Shown piece after piece: positions 43,927-52,885 of a DNA stretch of 64,000 bases. The first letter of the stretch is position 1; every line of letters starts with the position of its first letter. The translations under genes were made by a program, and so were the position numbers. The notes beneath the pieces are model-generated. The model saw only the letters and a list, made by a program, of their open reading frames with translations, ran no database searches and was not told the origin of the DNA. The DNA is from Bradyrhizobium sp. 199 (GTDB lineage: Bacteria > Pseudomonadota > Alphaproteobacteria > Rhizobiales > Xanthobacteraceae), in NCBI RefSeq assembly GCF_023073355.1, contig NZ_JADPJI010000002.1, positions 1,302,001 through 1,366,000 of the forward strand, written 5' to 3'.

Positions 43927-44205
43927 CTATGGCCTGAAATCGATGCCGCGTAGCACGATGCCCGGCGGCGTGCCTTCGAACTCCGTCGCGTGATATTTGC
44001 TCGCCGCGCGCGCCTCAATGCGATCCCGCAGGCGAGTGAACTGGGCCTCCCGCTGCTCGGGCCTGACTTGCGGGCCGCGCTCGAGATCGTCCATCGCGGA
44101 GGTCGAGATCGCGCAGGGAACCTCCCTGGTGCCGTCATGCATCGAGAACCGGACGATCATCCGGTCGTATTCGTGGCTGATAAAGCGGCCGCTGGTCAAT
44201 GTCAT
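43927..44205 (-). CDS. DUF1488-family protein
   Basis: A 92-residue protein: MTLTSGRFISHEYDRMIVRF, SMHDGTREVPCAISTSAMDDLE, then a helical end with REAQFTRLRDRIEARAASKYHA and a short C-terminal strand. The VRFSMHDGTREVPCAIS block fits DUF1488, small soluble proteins of unknown function, common in Rhizobiales. ATG 44205 gives the normal length. Confidence 0.75.
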   Translation of the reverse strand: MTLTSGRFISHEYDRMIVRFSMHDGTREVPCAISTSAMDDLERGPQVRPEQREAQFTRLRDRIEARAASKYHATEFEGTPPGIVLRGIDFRP

Positions 44206-44327
44206 GGCTTGCTCCGTTACGTGATTGCAAGGCACGATCGCGCCCCTCATATCACCACCGGCGACCGGCCGCCTGCTTTCCCGTCGCGCGTGGCACGTGT
44301 CGAGAATGCAGGCGGCGGTCGTTCACC

Positions 44328-44624
44328 TCAGCTCTCCCCCGACAGCCGGGCGAAATCGTCGAACAGCGCCGACACGAGCGCGCGGTGCCGCGTGTCCTCG
44401 GCGGGTAGGCCCGCGGCATAGAGGTTAAGCAAATGACGCGCCTTCACCGCGGCCTCCGCCCAGGACGCGGCAGGCACCGTCATCATGCGGTGCTCGAGAT
44501 CGGCTTCGCGCTCGCGCAGCTCCCTGACCTGGGCTTCGACGTCGGCCAGCGCGCGGCGCAGGTCGGTCGCCTTTTGCGCGGCCATGCCGCGGTGCTTGTC
44601 GAGGTCGACCGGGTGTTCAGTCAT
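44328..44624 (-). CDS. Hypothetical coiled-coil protein
   Basis: A 98-residue soluble protein, MTEHPVDLDKHRGMAAQKA, with a heptad-rich helix ATDLRRALADVEAQVRELRE READLEHRMM, then a helical C-terminus. It may form a dimeric coiled coil. It starts eight bases inside the end of the upstream gene (44617-44883), so the two are translationally coupled and may act together. Function not known. Confidence 0.65.
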   Translation of the reverse strand: MTEHPVDLDKHRGMAAQKATDLRRALADVEAQVRELREREADLEHRMMTVPAASWAEAAVKARHLLNLYAAGLPAEDTRHRALVSALFDDFARLSGES

Positions 44625-44883
44625 TGGCGATGCTCGCGTCTGCGGCTTGCGCATTCGCCAGATCCACAGAGCCGATCGACAGCATCTCCGTGGTGCCGCC
44701 CCTACCTTCGGCCGGCACCGTGATCATCGTAGCGATGCGGCGGTAGGCGGCGAAGGTCAGGCCCTCGATCGTCTCCTCGTCAGTGACGACCTCGTAGGCG
44801 CCGGCCGGCAAGATGCGGTCGATACCGCGGACCCGGAACGGATGCTTGAAGGTGACGGTTTCTCGCCGCGAGCGGATGGTCAT
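44617..44883 (-). CDS. Small hypothetical protein, coupled to the coiled-coil gene
   Basis: An 88-residue beta-rich protein: MTIRSRRETVTFKHPFRVRG, IDRILPAGAYEVVTDEE and LTFAAYRRIATMITVPA. Family not recognised by name, but pairs of this kind recur in Bradyrhizobium. It overlaps the following gene by eight bases. The repeated aromatic/basic strands suggest a small soluble beta fold. Confidence 0.65.
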   Translation of the reverse strand: MTIRSRRETVTFKHPFRVRGIDRILPAGAYEVVTDEETIEGLTFAAYRRIATMITVPAEGRGGTTEMLSIGSVDLANAQAADASIAND

Positions 44884-45236
44884 GCACGCCTGTCTTTCGC
44901 AAGTGAAGCCCCAACCGGTGCCGGCACCTCAAACCATGCGCCTTTGGCACGGCCATGGCCAGCACTATCGTCACCGCGTTGGCAAACGACGGGGTCCACG
45001 GCGGCATAGCCGCCCGCGAGGGATTTAATGCTCGCTATTGGTTCGGCACGGGGGTAGCGTTGTGTCATCACCGCACGTCTCGACGGCTTTGACCGGTGAC
45101 TGAGGGGCCGTGGGCTCCCGCCGAAGGCTTCGCAGGAGCGTTCGATGTCGCGTGTTCGGGATCTCGAACTGGATCGTGCCGCGGGCGATCGGGCCGCCGT
45201 TTTTTCTGATTCTCGCGTGCGGCGCGGCCATTCCAA
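44884..45236. other. Intergenic stretch without a called gene
   Basis: About 350 bases. Several short open frames run in both directions, none with a ribosome site or recognisable product. I see no repeat and no clear promoter. Confidence 0.35.
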
Positions 45237-45581
45237 ATGGCTGGGCCAGCAAGCGTGCCGTATCTGGTCAGCGGAACCAACGAATACGCCAGCTCCAATC
45301 TCGGCCGCGGCACCGCGACGGTCGCACTGCGCCTCGCTCGAAAGTTGCTGCGCGAAGGCTACATGGACGTCAGGGTCTGCACCCCGCGCGGACGGGTGCT
45401 GCAAGCGGATGAATTCGACCAACTCGAACCAACAGAGGAGAGTGACATGGCAAAGGGCCAGCAACGCAGCAATCGCGAAACCAAGAAGCCGAAGAAAGAC
45501 AAAACCAAGGTGATCGCCGCGGCCCCGACCCGCAAGGAAGCCGCCTGGCAGCCGGATTTCGGGCCTGCAAAGAAGAAGTAG
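45237..45581 (+). CDS. Possible fusion of two small proteins
   Basis: A 114-residue frame. The first 60 residues (VPYLVSGTNEYASSNLGRG, TATVALRLARKLLREGYMDV, RVCTPRGRVLQADEFDQLEP) look like one small protein; the last 44 (MAKGQQRSNRETKKPKKDK to DFGPAKKK) look like another that has its own ribosome site. No stop separates them. The start at 45237 has no good ribosome site. It may be a natural fusion or the loss of a stop codon. The C-terminal part is also listed alone. Confidence 0.45.
   Translation: MAGPASVPYLVSGTNEYASSNLGRGTATVALRLARKLLREGYMDVRVCTPRGRVLQADEFDQLEPTEESDMAKGQQRSNRETKKPKKDKTKVIAAAPTRKEAAWQPDFGPAKKK
45447..45581 (+). CDS. Small basic Lys-rich protein
   Basis: A 44-residue protein, MAKGQQRSNRETKKPKKDK then VIAAAPTRKEAAWQPDFG, very rich in Lys and Arg, as in small basic proteins that recur in Rhizobiales genomes. 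The ATG at 45447 has GAGGAG six bases upstream, the best ribosome site in this patch. It can be made separately from, or as the tail of, the longer frame starting at 45237. Confidence 0.6.
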   Translation: MAKGQQRSNRETKKPKKDKTKVIAAAPTRKEAAWQPDFGPAKKK

Positions 45582-45746
45582 CGCCGAGCCGACACCGGGC
45601 AGGCAATGAAGCGGCCCGGGGCAGCGTCGAGGCGTGAATCAATCGTCTGCCTTCGGGAGCTCTGATGTCGGCGCGCGGAGTGGCCGACGCTTGACCGGAC
45701 CGCTCGAACGGTCCGCGTTCGAGCGTGGAGCCAGCTTGGCGGTGCA

Positions 45747-46370
45747 TCAGGACTCTCGCCGGTCCGACGCCAATCCCGTCCTGCGCCGCAAATCCGTAAT
45801 CGCGCGCAGGAAACTGTCGGCCGGCGTCGTCTCGGGATCGATCAGCCGGTGCAGGCGAAAGCCGTCTTCGAGCGCGAGCACGATCGAGGCCATCCAGGGC
45901 GAGTTCAGCTTCTCGTTCTTGCCGTTGCTCTTCAAGGTCGCCTCGAGGATCTCGGCGACCAGCTTGCGCCGTGCGCGCAGGCGTTTTGCAAGTTCGGGGC
46001 GGCGCTTCTCGGCGCGCGCGACGAACAGGATCATCTCCATGTGCAGCAGCGGCGAACGGCCGAGCGGATCCTGCCGGCTGCGGTCCATCGTCTTCAGCGC
46101 AGCGATGAAATCGTCGAGATTGTCGTGCTCGGCGAGGATGTCGAGGTTACGACGGATCGACTGCTCGACATGGTCCTCGAGCATGGCGATGATCAGCTCG
46201 TCCTTGCTCTTGAAGTTCGAATAGAACGCGCCGCGGGTGAAGCCTGCCGCCGCCGCGATCGCCTCGATGCTGGCGCCGCCGATGCCGTCCTCCTCGAACA
46301 CGCGCGCTGCCGCCTCGAACAGCCTGTCCCGCGTAGCGTCCCTGGTCGGCCTGGTTCTCGCCCTTGACAT
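45747..46370 (-). CDS. TetR-family transcriptional repressor
   Basis: A 207-residue protein with the N-terminal TetR helix-turn-helix: ATRDRLFEAAARVFEEDGIGGASIEAIAAAAGFTRGAFYSNFKSKDELI is the signature run. The C-terminal half is a ligand-binding helical domain. It is divergent from a cytochrome P450 gene, and a perfect inverted repeat lies between them, so it probably represses the P450 and itself until a ligand is present. Confidence 0.9.
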   Translation of the reverse strand: MSRARTRPTRDATRDRLFEAAARVFEEDGIGGASIEAIAAAAGFTRGAFYSNFKSKDELIIAMLEDHVEQSIRRNLDILAEHDNLDDFIAALKTMDRSRQDPLGRSPLLHMEMILFVARAEKRRPELAKRLRARRKLVAEILEATLKSNGKNEKLNSPWMASIVLALEDGFRLHRLIDPETTPADSFLRAITDLRRRTGLASDRRES

Positions 46371-46392
46371 CGGACCAGGTTAAGGCAGAGTG

Positions 46393-46420
46393 CAACTCGA
46401 TACAACAATGTATCGAGTTG
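46393..46420. promoter_or_regulatory. TetR operator: perfect 12-bp palindrome
   Basis: CAACTCGATACA (46393-46404) and TGTATCGAGTTG (46409-46420), exact inverted copies around ACAA, in the 132-base gap between the divergent TetR and P450 genes. It starts 22 bases before the TetR start and ends 82 bases before the P450 start. Confidence 0.75.
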
Positions 46421-46502
46421 ATAAATTCAGGGATGGTTACGCCGGGCAGTGGCACTGCGATCGGCGTGTGGCGTGTCATGCGGCAACCGATTTGAGGTCA
46501 CC

Positions 46503-47735
46503 ATGAACGAGCATGTGCAAGGCGCCGGCGGCGCACCGCTGTTCAATCCGCTGTCGCCGGACTTCATCCGCGATCCCTATCCGCATTACGACCGGCTGCG
46601 CACGATCGATCCGGTCCATGTGACGCCGTTCGGCCAGTTCGTTGCCAGCCGCCATGCCGATGTCACCCTCGTGATGCGCGACAAGCGCTTCGGCAAGGAT
46701 TTCGTCGAGCGTTCCAGGCGCCGCTACAGCGACAAGATCATGGACGAGCCGGTGTTCCGCAGCATGAGCCATTGGATGCTGCAGGCTGATCCGCCCGACC
46801 ACACACGCCTGCGCGGCCTCGTCGTGAAGGCCTTCACCGCGCGCCGGGTCGAGGACATGCGGCCGCGCATCCAGGAGATCGTCGACCAGGCCATCGACGC
46901 CGTGATCGACCGCGGCCACATGGACCTGATCGAGGATTTCGCTTTCCGCCTGCCGGTCACCATCATCTGCGAGATGCTCGGCATCCCCGAGGATCATCGC
47001 GAGGTCTTCTACAAGAGCTCGCGCGACGGCGGGCGGCTGCTCGATCCCGTGCCCTTGTCTGCCGAGGAGATCAAGAAGGGCAACGAGGGCAACCTGATGG
47101 CGCAGATGTATTTTCAGCAGCTGTTCGAGCTGCGCCGCCGCAATCCCGGGAACGATCTCACCACCCAGCTCGTGCAGGCCGAGGAGGACGGCAACAAGCT
47201 CACCAACGAGGAGTTGACCGCCAACATCATCCTGCTGTTCGGCGCCGGCCACGAGACCACCGTCAACCTGATCGGCAACGGCCTTTTGGCGCTTCACCGC
47301 AATCCGGACCAGCTTGCGCTGCTCAAGGCGCGCCCCGAACTGATGGAAGGCGCGATCGAGGAATTCCTGCGCTACGATTCCTCGGTGCAGATGACCGGAC
47401 GCGTCGCGCTGGAGGATATCGACGATCTCGGCGGCAAGAGGATCCCCAAGGGCGAGACCGTGCTGTGCCTGCTCGGCTCGGCCAACCGCGATCCGGCGGT
47501 CTATCCTGACCGGCCGGACCGGCTTGATGTCACCCGCCAGAACGTGAAGCCGCTGTCGTTCGGCGGCGGCATCCATTTCTGCCTGGGCGCCCAATTGGCG
47601 CGCATCGAGGCCGAGATCGCCATTGCCACGCTGCTGCGGCGCTTGCCCGATCTGCGCATCGACGACGTCGAAAACCCGGAATGGCGGCCGACCTTCGTGC
47701 TGCGCGGCCTCAAGAGGCTGCCGGCGAGCTGGTGA
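46503..47735 (+). CDS. Cytochrome P450
   Basis: A 410-residue soluble P450. Heme loop FGGGIHFCLGAQLARIE with Cys360; I-helix LLFGAGHETTVNL (acid-alcohol pair as E251-T252); ExxR in EEFLRYDSS (E287-R290). The substrate-entry part (DPPDHTRLRGLVVKAFTARRVE) is typical of bacterial class I P450s. No redox partner is adjacent. Controlled by the divergent TetR protein through the palindrome upstream. Its substrate cannot be told; it is not close to the CYP199-like enzyme at 9497-10675. Confidence 0.92.
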   Translation: MNEHVQGAGGAPLFNPLSPDFIRDPYPHYDRLRTIDPVHVTPFGQFVASRHADVTLVMRDKRFGKDFVERSRRRYSDKIMDEPVFRSMSHWMLQADPPDHTRLRGLVVKAFTARRVEDMRPRIQEIVDQAIDAVIDRGHMDLIEDFAFRLPVTIICEMLGIPEDHREVFYKSSRDGGRLLDPVPLSAEEIKKGNEGNLMAQMYFQQLFELRRRNPGNDLTTQLVQAEEDGNKLTNEELTANIILLFGAGHETTVNLIGNGLLALHRNPDQLALLKARPELMEGAIEEFLRYDSSVQMTGRVALEDIDDLGGKRIPKGETVLCLLGSANRDPAVYPDRPDRLDVTRQNVKPLSFGGGIHFCLGAQLARIEAEIAIATLLRRLPDLRIDDVENPEWRPTFVLRGLKRLPASW

Positions 47736-47771
47736 GGCGCCCGAGTGTTAACCTCCGCGCGCAACAGTCGC

Positions 47772-47800
47772 TGTGACTTCGCCACACTTCCCCCTATATA
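47772..47800 (+). promoter_or_regulatory. Candidate promoter of the AsmA gene
   Basis: TGTGAC (47772-47777), 17 bases, TATATA (47795-47800), in the 141-base gap before the AsmA-type gene. The -10 is good and the -35 is poor. Confidence 0.4.
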
Positions 47801-47876
47801 AGGACTGTTCCGGCACGCCTGAAGTCCGCTAAGGCCAGGGTTTGGTCCGGTTGCCGGTTTGGCCGAGGGGAGACCC

Positions 47877-50800
47877 GTGCAGACGACGCTGCTCGGATTG
47901 GCGATTGCCTTCATCATTGCGCTGCTGGCCGCGCTGATCGGGCCTTACTACGTCGACTGGAACCAGTTCAGGCCCCAGTTCGAGGCGGAGGCTGGCAAGA
48001 TCATCGGCGTGCCGGTGCGGGTCGCGGGCGAACTCGACGCGCGGCTGTTGCCGGCGCCGACGCTGCGGCTGCGCTCCGTCGCTTTCGGCGGCAACAACGA
48101 TCTCGGCCGCCTGCGCGCCGACAAGCTCGACGTCGAGTTCAGCCTCAGCTCCCTGATGCGCGGCGAATGGCGCGCCACCGAGCTTTCGGTGGGCGGCATG
48201 GCGGTCGATCTCGGCCTCGATGCGAGGGGACGGGTGGACTTGCCCTCCACCGCGAGCGGCACCTTCAATCTGGCGTCCCTCGCCATCGAGCGGCTCAATC
48301 TCACCGGTCGCATTGCGCTGCACGATGCCGCCAGCCGCTCGACGCTGGAGCTGAACGACATCGCCTTTTCCGGCGATGTCCGCTCGCTCGCGGGCTCAGT
48401 GCGCGGCGACGGCAGATTCACCGCCGCCGGGGTGCGCTATCCGTTCCGCGTCTCCTCCGGCCCGAGCGCCGACGGTAACGCCACCCGTCTCCACCTCAAC
48501 ATCGATCCCGGCGAGCGCGCCATCCTCGCGGATCTCGAAGGCGTGCTGGCCTTCGACAACCGCCTGCCGAAATTCGACGGCGCGCTGACGCTGGCCGTGC
48601 CGGCCGTCAAGAAGGCGGGCGAGGCCGGGCCGATGCCGTGGAAGCTCACGACCAAGCTCAGGGCGGACCCGGCCGGCGCGAAGTTCGAGCAGATCGACGC
48701 GAGCTTCGGCACTGAAGACAGCGCGCTGAAGCTCGGCGGCGTCGGCGACCTCAAATTCGGCGCCTCGCCGCTGCTGCGCGCGGTTCTGTCGGCGCGCCAG
48801 GTCGATGCCGACAGGCTAACGGCCAAGGACGATGCCGAGCCGCTCCGCATCCTGCCGGCGCTGCGCGCAGGGCTCGCCGCAATTCCGCAGGCGCCGATTC
48901 CGGCGCAGATCGAGTTCAACTCCGACCAGATCATGCTCGGCGGCCGTCCGCTGCAGAACATCACCGCGGAGCTTCAGACCGACGGACGATCCTGGACCTT
49001 CCAGCGGCTCGAGCTGCGCGCGCCCGGCATGACGCAGCTCTCGCTCAATGGCGCGACGCCCGGCGCCGACAGCTTCAGCGGCCGTCTCGGCGTCGAATCG
49101 TCCGACCCGGACACGCTGATGGCCTGGCTGCAGGGCCGCAGTGAGATCAACCGCCGCAGCACGCGGCCGCTGCGCCTTGCCGGCGACGTGACGATCGCCG
49201 CCAACCATCTCGCCATCGACAGGCTGAGGGCCGACATCGAAGGCGGCACCGTGGAGGGCCATATCGCCTTCGTGCAGACAGGGGCGAGCAAGGGCTCGCG
49301 GATCGACGCCGACCTCAAGGCCGACCGGCTCGACCTCGACGCCGCCGCAAGTTTCGTCCGCGCGCTCGCGGGACCGCAAGGCGAGTGGCCGGAAGAGGCA
49401 AAACTCTCGCTCGATATCGGCCGCGCGATCTCCGCCGGCCAGGAGCTGCGGCCGTTCGCGGCGAAGCTCGCTTTCGGCCCCGCATCGCTGTCGCTGGAGC
49501 AGCTGCGCTTCGGTCAGGCCAGCGGCGTCACCACCGAGGCGAGCGGCAGCTTCGACCGCACCAAAGCGACCGGCAAGCTCGGGCTGAAATCCTCGGCCAA
49601 TTCGCTGCGCGACCTCACCGCGCTGATCGAGCCGTTTGCGCCTGCGGTGCGCGCGCGCGTCGATGCCATCCCGGCACTGCCCGGCGGGGCCCGCCTCAAG
49701 CTCGATCTCAGCCTCGACAAGAACGCCGAGCATGCCGATCGCAGCAATGCCCGCGCCGTGCTCGAGCTAGACGCGCCGCAGCTCAGGGCGGCCGCGACGC
49801 TGGCCACGCAGCTGCCGGCGGCCGCCACCGGCGGCATCGATCTCGACCGCTTGCGAAGCAGCGATTTCACGCTGGAGTCGAAAGTCTCGACGCCGCAGGC
49901 CGGCGCGCTGCTGACGCTGCTTGGGCTCGACCGCGTGGTGGCCGCAGGCGAGGGCGCCTCGCAATTCGAGGGCAAGCTGACCGGCGCCTGGCGGCGACCG
50001 TTGCAATTGAACGCGAAGCTCGGCGGCGGCGGTCTGGATGCCGATGCGCAAGGTAGCGTCGAATTGTCGGAGCCGAAAGGCAGCGTCAATTTACGTGTCC
50101 GCAATGTCAATCTGGCGCCGCTGCTCGGGATCAGCCCGACCGACAAATCGGCGCAGAACGTCAGCCTGTCCTCCCGCGTCGGGCTGACAGGCAATCGCCT
50201 GACCTTCGACGATCTCGACGGCAATGCGGCCGGCTCGCATCTGCGCGGCCATTTGGCGGTGACGCTCGATCAGGAGAAGAGCGTCGACGGCGAAGTCGGT
50301 CTCGATACGCTCGATCTTGCGCCGGCGCTCGCGATGGCGATCGGCGCGGTCGGGCAGGATACGGGCGAGCCGCTGAGTGCGGGGCTCCCCACGGGTTGGC
50401 GCGGCCGGGTCGCCTTCCAGGCGTTGCGCGGGACGTTGCCCGGGGGCATCGAGCTGCGCCCCTTTGGCGGCACGATCCGCAGCGACGGCCAGTCGCTCGC
50501 GTTCGATGCGCTGAAAGGCGGCGTTGGCGGCGGCGAGATGTCGGCGGGTTTTGACGCGCGCAACGGCGCGGGTGGTCTTGCGCTGAATGCGCGTATCGAG
50601 CTCGGCAATGTCGACGCGGCGACGCTGCGCTACCGTGGTCTCGCGCTGCCGAAGGGGCGCGTCTCGGTGCAGATGGCGCTGACCAGCCAGGGCCGCAGCG
50701 TCGCGGCGCTCACCGGCGCGCTCGCCGGCAATGGCACGGTGACGCTGGACTCCGCGGAAATCAGCGGCCTCAATCCGCGTGCATTCGAGATCGCGATCCG

Positions 50801-51515
50801 CGCCAGCGATGGCGGCCAGCTCTCCGACGACAACCGCTTGCGCCAGCTCGTCGAGCCAGCGCTTGCCGCCGCACCGATCGCGGTGCCCTCGGCGCAAATC
50901 CCGTTCACGATCCGCGACGGACGCTTACGCGTCGGTGCGACGCCGCTGGAAGCGAAGAACGCCCGCGCCATCGTCTCCGGCGGCTACGACATTCCCGCCG
51001 ACCAGGCCGACATCCGCGCCAGCCTGACGCCGATCATGACCGGCCTCTCCGGCGCCCCGCCGGAGATCCAGCTGTTCGCGGCGGGACCTCCCGACAGGCT
51101 GAACCGCACCATCGACGTTGCGCCGCTGTCCTCGTGGCTTGCGGTGCGCACGATCGATCGCGAGACGCGCCGGCTCGATGCCATCGAGCGCGGCGAGCCG
51201 CCACCGGCGACCGCGGCGCTGCCGACGCTGGTGTCTCCGGATACATCGCCCGAGCAGGCGCCGGCCAATGTGCCGCTGCCGGGTCAGGATCCGCGCCGCG
51301 CGCCGTCAAAGCTCAAGGTCGACCCCAGGGTCGAGCCAAAGGCTGCTCCGACGCCGAAGGCGCCGCAGGCCGCGCCCGCCGCGCCGAGCCCGCCGCTTGC
51401 GAGCCAACAGCTTGCACCGCTGCCGCCGCCAATCGACGTGAAGCCGGCCCCGGGCCCTGCGCCCGCAAAGCCCAAGCCAAAGCCGCCGCTGGTGCTGATG
51501 CCGCAGAATCCGTGA
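47877..51515 (+). CDS. AsmA-family outer-membrane/lipid-transport protein
   Basis: A 1212-residue protein with one N-terminal membrane helix (TTLLGLAIAFIIALLAALIG) followed by YYVDWNQFRPQFEAEAGKIIGVPV, the classic AsmA opening, and a very long periplasmic beta-rich region with an AsmA_2-like C-terminal part (GGVGGGEMSAGFDARNGAG, LTGALAGNGTVTLDSAEISG). The last 90 residues are a Pro/Ala-rich tail. AsmA-like proteins bridge the inner and outer membranes and carry phospholipids. GTG 47877 has GGGGAG upstream and fits the family start better than TTG 47859. Confidence 0.88.
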   Translation: MQTTLLGLAIAFIIALLAALIGPYYVDWNQFRPQFEAEAGKIIGVPVRVAGELDARLLPAPTLRLRSVAFGGNNDLGRLRADKLDVEFSLSSLMRGEWRATELSVGGMAVDLGLDARGRVDLPSTASGTFNLASLAIERLNLTGRIALHDAASRSTLELNDIAFSGDVRSLAGSVRGDGRFTAAGVRYPFRVSSGPSADGNATRLHLNIDPGERAILADLEGVLAFDNRLPKFDGALTLAVPAVKKAGEAGPMPWKLTTKLRADPAGAKFEQIDASFGTEDSALKLGGVGDLKFGASPLLRAVLSARQVDADRLTAKDDAEPLRILPALRAGLAAIPQAPIPAQIEFNSDQIMLGGRPLQNITAELQTDGRSWTFQRLELRAPGMTQLSLNGATPGADSFSGRLGVESSDPDTLMAWLQGRSEINRRSTRPLRLAGDVTIAANHLAIDRLRADIEGGTVEGHIAFVQTGASKGSRIDADLKADRLDLDAAASFVRALAGPQGEWPEEAKLSLDIGRAISAGQELRPFAAKLAFGPASLSLEQLRFGQASGVTTEASGSFDRTKATGKLGLKSSANSLRDLTALIEPFAPAVRARVDAIPALPGGARLKLDLSLDKNAEHADRSNARAVLELDAPQLRAAATLATQLPAAATGGIDLDRLRSSDFTLESKVSTPQAGALLTLLGLDRVVAAGEGASQFEGKLTGAWRRPLQLNAKLGGGGLDADAQGSVELSEPKGSVNLRVRNVNLAPLLGISPTDKSAQNVSLSSRVGLTGNRLTFDDLDGNAAGSHLRGHLAVTLDQEKSVDGEVGLDTLDLAPALAMAIGAVGQDTGEPLSAGLPTGWRGRVAFQALRGTLPGGIELRPFGGTIRSDGQSLAFDALKGGVGGGEMSAGFDARNGAGGLALNARIELGNVDAATLRYRGLALPKGRVSVQMALTSQGRSVAALTGALAGNGTVTLDSAEISGLNPRAFEIAIRASDGGQLSDDNRLRQLVEPALAAAPIAVPSAQIPFTIRDGRLRVGATPLEAKNARAIVSGGYDIPADQADIRASLTPIMTGLSGAPPEIQLFAAGPPDRLNRTIDVAPLSSWLAVRTIDRETRRLDAIERGEPPPATAALPTLVSPDTSPEQAPANVPLPGQDPRRAPSKLKVDPRVEPKAAPTPKAPQAAPAAPSPPLASQQLAPLPPPIDVKPAPGPAPAKPKPKPPLVLMPQNP

Positions 51516-51591
51516 GACGGCTCCAGCTAAATCGCGCTCCGTCGCTGATGCCTTGCGCATCGGTAAACCCGTTCCCTCGCATTTGAATGAA

Positions 51592-51606
51592 TTTTGCCCG
51601 GCAAAA
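51592..51606. promoter_or_regulatory. Short perfect palindrome upstream of the DUF2336 gene
   Basis: TTTTGCC (51592-51598), one base, GGCAAAA (51600-51606). It lies 127 bases upstream of the DUF2336 start and may be an operator or part of a promoter region. Confidence 0.35.
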
Positions 51607-51732
51607 CTGATTTGCCGATTTTACTGAATTCTCGCGTTTCATCTCTAGCGTCGGTTTCCAGAGGAATTCGGCGTCGCGTCAACTGAGGCGCAACGGTTCG
51701 CAAAAGAACGACCAAGAGCTGGGGTGATCGAG

Positions 51733-52857
51733 ATGAACGGGGCGAAATCGCTTCTGCAGGATCTGGACGACGCGATCGCGCGCGGCACCGACGAAAGCCG
51801 GGCGAAGGCGTTGTGGCATGCGACCGACATTCTGATTACCGGTCGCTACAGCGACGACGAGATCAGTACGTTCGGCGAGGTCATCGGCCGGCTCGCCGAA
51901 GAGATCGAGGTCGCCGCGCGGGCGCAGCTCTCGGAGCTGATGTCGGCGTGCGATCACGCTCCCCTGAACGTCATCGAAAAGCTCGCGCTCGACGACGAGA
52001 TCGAGGTCGCCGGTCCCGTGCTGCGCGACTCCAATCGCCTCGACGAGAAGATGCTGGTCGAGAGCGCCATGACCAAGGGACAGTCGCATCTGCTCGCGAT
52101 CGCCCAGCGCAAGTCGATTGGCGAGGCCCTCACCGACGTGCTGGTCAAGCGCGGCGATCAGGAGGTCGTGACCTCGGTAGTCAGGAACGAGGGCGCGCGC
52201 TTCTCCGGTTCGGGCCTGTTGCACATGGTCCGCCGCGCCGAGGGCGATTCGATCCTCGCCGAGCAGCTTGGCCTGCGCAAGGACGTGCCGCGCCACATCT
52301 TCCAGCAGCTGATCTCGAAGGCCTCGGCAGACGTCCGCCACCGCCTCGAGACGGAGCGGCCCGAAATGATGGCGCAGATCCAGAGCTCGGTGACCGAGGT
52401 CACCGGCGATCTTCAGTCCAAGTTCGGCCCGTCCTCGCGCAGCTATTTCGTCGCCAAGCGCGTGGTGACGACGCAGTATCGCCAGGGCAACCTCAACCAG
52501 GATTCGATCTCGAACTATGCGCGCCAGCATCGCTTCGACGAGGTGCAGATCGGCCTGTCGCTGCTCTCGTCGCTGCCGGTCGACGTGATCGAGCGCGCGA
52601 TGATGGACCGCAACCGCGAGATGATTCTGGTGCTGTGCAGGGCGCTCGACTTCTCCTGGGACACGACCATGTCGTTGTTGTTCCTCGGTGCCAGGGATCA
52701 TCTGATCACGGCGCGCGAGCTCCACGACAACGAGCGCGATTTCGGCCGGCTCAAGATCGAGACCTCGCGCAGCGTTCTGAAGTTCTACCAGTCGCGCAAG
52801 AATAGCACGGGTGCCGATTCCGTTTCGGGCCATCAGCCCGAGCTTCAGGTCCACTGA
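51733..52857 (+). CDS. DUF2336 domain protein
   Basis: A 374-residue soluble, helical repeat-like protein, MNGAKSLLQDLDDAIARGT, with HEAT-like pairs such as EIEVAGPVLRDSNRLDEKMLVESAMTKGQ and VPRHIFQQLISKASADVRHRL. It fits DUF2336, alphaproteobacterial proteins of unknown function, which usually have about 350-380 residues. No catalytic motif is seen. The start is uncertain: ATG 51733 is used here because GGGG lies at the right distance, and GTG 51724 is an alternative. A small gene follows 28 bases later. Confidence 0.75.
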   Translation: MNGAKSLLQDLDDAIARGTDESRAKALWHATDILITGRYSDDEISTFGEVIGRLAEEIEVAARAQLSELMSACDHAPLNVIEKLALDDEIEVAGPVLRDSNRLDEKMLVESAMTKGQSHLLAIAQRKSIGEALTDVLVKRGDQEVVTSVVRNEGARFSGSGLLHMVRRAEGDSILAEQLGLRKDVPRHIFQQLISKASADVRHRLETERPEMMAQIQSSVTEVTGDLQSKFGPSSRSYFVAKRVVTTQYRQGNLNQDSISNYARQHRFDEVQIGLSLLSSLPVDVIERAMMDRNREMILVLCRALDFSWDTTMSLLFLGARDHLITARELHDNERDFGRLKIETSRSVLKFYQSRKNSTGADSVSGHQPELQVH

Positions 52858-52885
52858 GCGGGAATTCGACAGGGGAGTATTTGCA

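Noticed and set aside
51592..51606. Reading the dyad as a terminator of the AsmA gene
   Set aside because: The arms are short and AT-rich at their outer ends with no U-tract; an operator is the more likely reading, with low confidence.
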